In this document: piece by piece, positions 30,452 to 33,356 of the stretch
Layout: each line of letters opens with the position of its first letter
How positions within the stretch are numbered: the stretch's first letter is position 1
Source of the DNA: Acidimicrobiia bacterium
GTDB lineage: Bacteria > Actinomycetota > Acidimicrobiia > Acidimicrobiales > JAHEJN01
Direction: 5' to 3'
Assembly (NCBI GenBank): GCA_029861625.1
Contig: JAOTZB010000007.1
Location: 1 to 33,356 of the forward strand
DNA: 33,356 nt
Program-made: the position numbers and the translations under genes
The notes under the pieces: generated by a model
What the model saw: the letters and a program-made list of their open reading frames with translations, nothing else
The model's database searches: none
Told to the model about the DNA's origin: nothing

Positions 30452-30550
30452 GTCTCGCCGGGGTGCTCGATCATGGCGCCCACCTCCGCTGAGATCGTTG
30501 CATCGAGCGGTGTTCGGCGACCAGGGTCGAAGGCCCCAACGGCCGATCCG

Positions 30551-30567
30551 GTCGGCGCCCGGCCGAC
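30551..30567 (-). terminator. Hairpin after the TusA-DsrE gene
   Basis: A perfect 6-bp stem GTCGGC/GCCGAC with a 5-base loop, 6 bases after the TGA of the minus-strand gene ending at 30574. There is no T-tract. Confidence 0.4.
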
Positions 30568-30573
30568 ATCTGA

Positions 30574-31242
30574 TCAGTACGTCATGTGGATGTCGGCGTC
30601 GCCCATCTGCTCCATGAAGGTCAGGTACTCGGCGACGATCACGCCGTCGAAGGCCAGATGGGACGGATCGACGCGGAAGTGCTGCATCGACGAGCCGCAC
30701 GCGAAGATCTTGGCGCCGAGATCGAGCAACTGGCCGACCTTCTCCTGGGGAGGTATGTGGCCGGCCTTGGCCAGACCGGCGCGCGGGAAGCGACTGAACG
30801 GCCGCCCCGGACCGTGCATCTTGGCGACGTGACCGGTGGCGAGCACCCGCACGGCCGGGCCCTGGAAGTACAGGGCCACGTCGTGGCCCTCCAGACCGGC
30901 GGCCAGCGCGAAGCCGAGCGGCGCGAGGAGCTCGAAGAGCCCGTCGTCGGAGATCAGCGCCGCGAGCTTTCGGCCGGACCGCCACGGCGAGCCCTTCTCG
31001 ATCACGAATCGCCAGAGGTCCTCCTCGTGACCATCGTCGACGACGATGTCCACGAGGGCATTCCCGGTCGTGCGGCACCACGCCCGAATGTCGGCGTCGA
31101 TCGCAGGGAAGGCGTCGGTCACGACCTCGACCCGTTCGCCTTCCTGCATCTCCGTGAGCTCTCGGTGAACGGCATAGACGATGAACGTCGTGATGGTCCG
31201 GCCGCGAAGATCGAGGCTCCGGACTGTCTGCACCGCACTCAT
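30574..31242 (-). CDS. TusA-DsrE fusion protein (sulfur-relay-like)
   Basis: This 222-residue cytoplasmic protein has a TusA/SirA-like domain (about 9-85: SLDLRGRTITTFIVYAVHRE, EGERVEVVTDAFPAIDADIR, WRFVIEKG). A DsrE-like domain follows (about 90-222: RKLAALISDDGLFELLAPLG, VALYFQGPAVRVL, KIFACGSSMQHFRV). In sulfur carriers the TusA cysteine lies in a CPxP motif right after DLRG; here the place is RTITTF, with no Cys. The DsrE-type cysteine is kept as C182. It may still bind a partner or use only the DsrE Cys. ATG at 31242 is preferred because TusA starts just after it; 31287 is an alternative. Its partners are unknown. Confidence 0.78.
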   Translation of the reverse strand: MSAVQTVRSLDLRGRTITTFIVYAVHRELTEMQEGERVEVVTDAFPAIDADIRAWCRTTGNALVDIVVDDGHEEDLWRFVIEKGSPWRSGRKLAALISDDGLFELLAPLGFALAAGLEGHDVALYFQGPAVRVLATGHVAKMHGPGRPFSRFPRAGLAKAGHIPPQEKVGQLLDLGAKIFACGSSMQHFRVDPSHLAFDGVIVAEYLTFMEQMGDADIHMTY

Positions 31243-31345
31243 GGGCTTCGACGATGTCGCGAGCCGGCTCCGGTTGCCAAGGGTCATTGGTCACAAGGGA
31301 GCGGCGTAGGACGAACGGCCCTACACGAGCTCGGGCGCACCGCGG

Positions 31346-31359
31346 ATCATCATGATGAT
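31346..31359. promoter_or_regulatory. 14-bp palindrome ATCATCATGATGAT before the stress-protein ribosome site
   Basis: A perfect palindrome directly upstream of AGAGGAG (31361-31367), the ribosome site of the universal stress gene. It could be an operator or a leader hairpin controlling access to the ribosome site. It is unusually AT-rich for this DNA. Confidence 0.4.
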
Positions 31360-31378
31360 GAGAGGAGATCGCCGATGA
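31352..31378 (+). other. Eight-codon upstream ORF overlapping the stress-protein start
   Basis: ATG ATG ATG at 31352 opens an eight-codon frame (MMMRGDRR) whose TGA overlaps the ATG at 31375 as ATGA. It has no clear ribosome site of its own and may be fortuitous. Confidence 0.25.
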
Positions 31379-32217
31379 AGCCCTTCGTGGTTGGTGTGGA
31401 CGGGTCGGCGGCGGCAGCAGCGGCGTTGCGATGGGCCGCCGAGCTGGCCGTGGTCGTCGACACCGAGATCCTCGCGCTCAATGCATTCGAGCGACCCTAT
31501 GCCGAGCTGTCACCCGAGGAGAACGAGCGCCTGGTCCTCGAACGCCGGTCGCGATTGGCCGAGGACTGGATCCGACCCGCATTGGAGATCGGCGCCTCGG
31601 TTCGGACACGGGTGCACGGTGGCGATCCCCGCGAGGTCGTGCTCGAGCTGGCCGAGGCCGAAGATGCCAGTGTCCTCGTTCTGGGCCGTACCGGCCGCAG
31701 CGGCGGTCCGGGATTCCTCCATCTGGGCAGCGTCGTCGAACACGTGGCACACCACACCCGTCAACCCCTCGCGGTGATTCCCGAGACGGCATCCGGACCG
31801 ATCCGCAGGATCATCCTCGGGGTCGACGGCTCGCCCGAGTCGTTGCATGCGGTCACCTGGTGTGCGGAGATCGCCCGAGCGGTCGAGGCGACCGTCGTGG
31901 CCGTCACGGTCGACGAGCCGTCCTACGAGTGGGCGCCGGCATCCAGCCCGAAGAACTGGCGACGCGACGTCGAGCACGGCATCGATCAGCTGGTGGCCCC
32001 GCTCGCGGCCGCGGGCACAGCGGTGACTTCACTCGCCCAACGCAACCGGCACCCCGCCGACGGCCTCCTCGACGCGGCGTCGGAACGCGGTGGCGACCTT
32101 CTCGTGATCGGAACCAGGGGTGCGGGCGGTTTCACCGGTCTGCGGGCCGGCGGGGTGGCCATGAAGGTGCTGCACCGGGCATCGCTCCCGCTGGTGCTGG
32201 TCCCACCGTCGTCTTGA
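31375..32217 (+). CDS. Universal stress protein with two UspA domains
   Basis: This 280-residue protein has two tandem Usp domains. The first (about 1-138) starts MKPFVVGVDGS and has the ATP-binding loop GRTGRSGGPGFLHLGSVVEH. The second (about 141-280) starts RRIILGVDGSPESLHAV and has GTRGAGGFTGLRAGGVAMKV. Both keep the G-x2-G-x9-G(S) pattern of ATP-binding Usp proteins, though the second ends with G instead of S. Such proteins modulate stress or dormancy responses in actinobacteria. GAGGAG precedes the ATG at 31375. The upstream region carries a 14-bp palindrome and a mini-ORF. It is divergent from the TusA-DsrE gene. Confidence 0.92.
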   Translation: MKPFVVGVDGSAAAAAALRWAAELAVVVDTEILALNAFERPYAELSPEENERLVLERRSRLAEDWIRPALEIGASVRTRVHGGDPREVVLELAEAEDASVLVLGRTGRSGGPGFLHLGSVVEHVAHHTRQPLAVIPETASGPIRRIILGVDGSPESLHAVTWCAEIARAVEATVVAVTVDEPSYEWAPASSPKNWRRDVEHGIDQLVAPLAAAGTAVTSLAQRNRHPADGLLDAASERGGDLLVIGTRGAGGFTGLRAGGVAMKVLHRASLPLVLVPPSS

Positions 32218-32318
32218 GATCGGGCGCCTACCGCGAGCTGACCTCGAGCGCGCCGTCGGAGAAGAGGTGGAAGACGCCGCCTGTTCACCTCCCCACTGAT
32301 CGACATCCACGGTCGCGG

Positions 32319-32324
32319 TACGCT
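32319..32324 (+). promoter_or_regulatory. Leaderless -10 box for the 26-codon leader ORF
   Basis: TACGCT, 6 bases before the ATG at 32331. No convincing -35 element is seen. Confidence 0.4.
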
Positions 32325-32330
32325 CGCACC

Positions 32331-32411
32331 ATGCCGCGCGACCCACAGTCGATGGCGACATGCGATGGCGAACCGGCCCGTCGTGGGGTCATGGCTCGGC
32401 CGGGGCGCTGA
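32331..32411 (+). CDS. Leader ORF of 26 codons upstream of the Met-Cys protein
   Basis: This 26-residue reading frame begins at an ATG 6 bases after a TACGCT box and ends TGA at 32409-32411, 3 bases before the ATG of the next gene. The peptide (MPRDPQSMATCDGEPARRGV, then MARPGR) is basic and has no recognised motif. The placement suggests a leaderless leader peptide whose translation delivers ribosomes to the next gene, which has no ribosome site. It may be only a coupling device with no function of the peptide itself. Confidence 0.4.
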   Translation: MPRDPQSMATCDGEPARRGVMARPGR

Positions 32412-32414
32412 CCG

Positions 32415-33263
32415 ATGTGTGTCGCCGCTGCACCGGCGCGGTTCAGCCACACGATCGTCTACGCGGGCGAAGCGCGACGGGACGGCTCGATCGTCCACGT
32501 GCTCGGCTACGAGAACACGGCGCAGAACCGGATCGGGCCCAGGCGATGGTTCGCCCCATGGCGGAGCTCGACGGTCGGCAACGCGATGCTGTTGCACTTC
32601 CCCGCGACGCCGGGTTCGATGAGCCAGGCGAATGCGGTCGACACCGAGTCGTGCCCGCACATCCTGAGCGACATGGTCCGGGCGCTGTTCCCCCCTGTCG
32701 CATCGGTCAACTTCGCCCAGGCGCTCCCGGTGGATGCGACCGCCGAGGTCTTCGACAGCGGCATCTACACCGTCGTCCTCGCATCTGACGCCTCAGCCAT
32801 CCCCGATGCGTTGCAGCGTGTGCCAGGCGCGAAGAGACCAGCGGCCAACGATGAGCTGTTCGCCTGGTATTCGCGACACTTCGCCGGGTGGCCGGTTGCA
32901 TTGTGCTGTTTCGACAACCGCGATGCTCACCACGCAACACCGATGCTGTGGTGGTACGAGCCTCGGTTCCCCGAACTGCTCTTCGCTCCCGCCATCGACG
33001 CGCACACCGGCGGCCTACCCGACCTCGATGCCTCCGTCGACGTCGACCATCGAGTGGTGCTCGGCACGATCGACGGTGATGGCGGAATGCCGGTCCGGTA
33101 CTCCGATCCGCTCGACGACGACGTCGGCTCGCTTCTCCCAGAACGTGTAGTCGGCGCGGACTTCGCGGGCTCGAGGCTGCCGAACGGCGACTTCGTCACC
33201 GCCGTCGAGTCGATCCGCCGAGGCAGTCCACGGATCGAACGCCGCGTGCTCGGAGTCGCCTAG
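32415..33263 (+). CDS. Conserved protein of unknown function starting Met-Cys
   Basis: This 282-residue soluble protein begins MCVAAAPARFSHTIVYAGEA. It continues with VHVLGYENTAQN, GNAMLLHFPATPG and AVDTESCPHILSDMVRALF, a middle SGIYTVVLASDASAIPDALQ, and a C-terminal TPMLWWYEPRFPELLFAPAI then LDASVDVDHRVVLGT. I recognise no named family. If the initial Met is removed, Cys becomes N-terminal, as in Ntn-hydrolases, but no further Ntn motif is recognisable. There is no ribosome site; its ATG follows the leader ORF stop by 3 bases. It is 197 bases downstream of the stress protein. Confidence 0.65.
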   Translation: MCVAAAPARFSHTIVYAGEARRDGSIVHVLGYENTAQNRIGPRRWFAPWRSSTVGNAMLLHFPATPGSMSQANAVDTESCPHILSDMVRALFPPVASVNFAQALPVDATAEVFDSGIYTVVLASDASAIPDALQRVPGAKRPAANDELFAWYSRHFAGWPVALCCFDNRDAHHATPMLWWYEPRFPELLFAPAIDAHTGGLPDLDASVDVDHRVVLGTIDGDGGMPVRYSDPLDDDVGSLLPERVVGADFAGSRLPNGDFVTAVESIRRGSPRIERRVLGVA

Positions 33264-33299
33264 TTGTAGGGACCACTGAGGTTGTTGTCGTGAGTGGGT

Positions 33300-33354
33300 G
33301 AGCCTCCGAGGCAGTGTGGAAGTTGCGAAACAGCCACACGAACCTCGGAGTCTC
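33300..33354. repeat. Long imperfect inverted repeat at the window end
   Basis: GAG-c-CTCCGAGG (33300-33311) pairs with CCTCGGAG-t-CTC (33343-33354). Inside it GTGTGG (33314-33319) pairs with CCACAC (33334-33339), leaving a 14-base loop. In total 17 pairs form with one mismatch and one small internal loop. It lies 37 bases after the Met-Cys gene. It may be a terminator, an RNA structure, or the end of a mobile element cut by the window edge. Confidence 0.6.
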
Positions 33355-33356
33355 GA

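Noticed and set aside
28431-30832. Long plus-strand frames of 448 and 498 codons
   Set aside because: They oppose the hydrolase, GIN-domain and TusA-DsrE genes, all with signal peptides or family motifs; their translations look like composition shadows.
32218-32330. Possible terminator or small gene between the stress protein and the leader ORF
   Set aside because: Only a weak, bulged stem near 32233-32256 is seen, and no frame there has a plausible start and motif.

Overview
The window is about 33 kb of high-GC, gene-dense DNA from an actinobacterium. The mix of many acyl-CoA enzymes, short intergenic gaps, GTG starts and leaderless-looking promoters (TANNNT 6-8 bases before the start codon) suggests a free-living, lipid- and organic-acid-oxidising member of the class Acidimicrobiia or a relative. 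That placement is inference from style and gene content, because no rRNA or tRNA gene is present. I see no CRISPR array, no complete insertion sequence and no gene-free stretch over 300 bases; the longest gap is about 200 bases.

Layout. 1-858: end of phosphoserine aminotransferase, then an AlgH/YqgE protein. 875-3466 (minus): CoA transferase with an apparently swapped domain order, VIT/CCC1-type transporter, TetR regulator. 3567-4943 (plus): a three-cysteine small protein coupled to an N-terminally extended enoyl-CoA hydratase, converging on a thiolase, acyl-CoA dehydrogenase and RsgA GTPase (4949-8451, minus). 8530-10131: membrane-anchored sulfite-oxidase-like molybdoenzyme. 10162-12058 (minus): MaoC hydratase, CoA-ester lyase and a coiled-coil protein. 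12212-14662 (plus): DUF4230-like protein and acyl-CoA synthetase.

14672-19669 (minus) is the most unusual region. It is a four-gene run: a Rieske domain fused to a glutamate-synthase-type FMN/Fe-S domain, a coupled acidic lipoprotein, a Rieske domain fused to a thiamine-diphosphate enzyme, and a conserved unknown. Two different catalytic modules in one operon each carry an N-terminal Rieske domain with identical ligand spacing, which suggests a shared electron-transfer partner. Divergent from it is a CPA1-type cation/proton antiporter, followed by a zinc-ribbon protein.

21328-25004 (minus): PNPOx-like flavoprotein, molybdopterin oxidoreductase and nitronate monooxygenase, the last two overlapping by ATGA. 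25111-26878: a propeller-like lipoprotein and a small two-helix membrane protein. 26911-28604: a secreted six-cysteine protein with a twin-arginine leader, convergent with an HPr-kinase-like ATPase fused to a PqqD-like domain, which may be a peptide- or protein-modification locus. 28755-31242 (minus): lipoprotein hydrolase, GIN-domain lipoprotein and a TusA-DsrE fusion lacking the TusA cysteine. 31375-33263 (plus): a tandem universal stress protein and a Met-Cys-starting unknown protein behind a 26-codon leader ORF. The window ends in a long imperfect hairpin.
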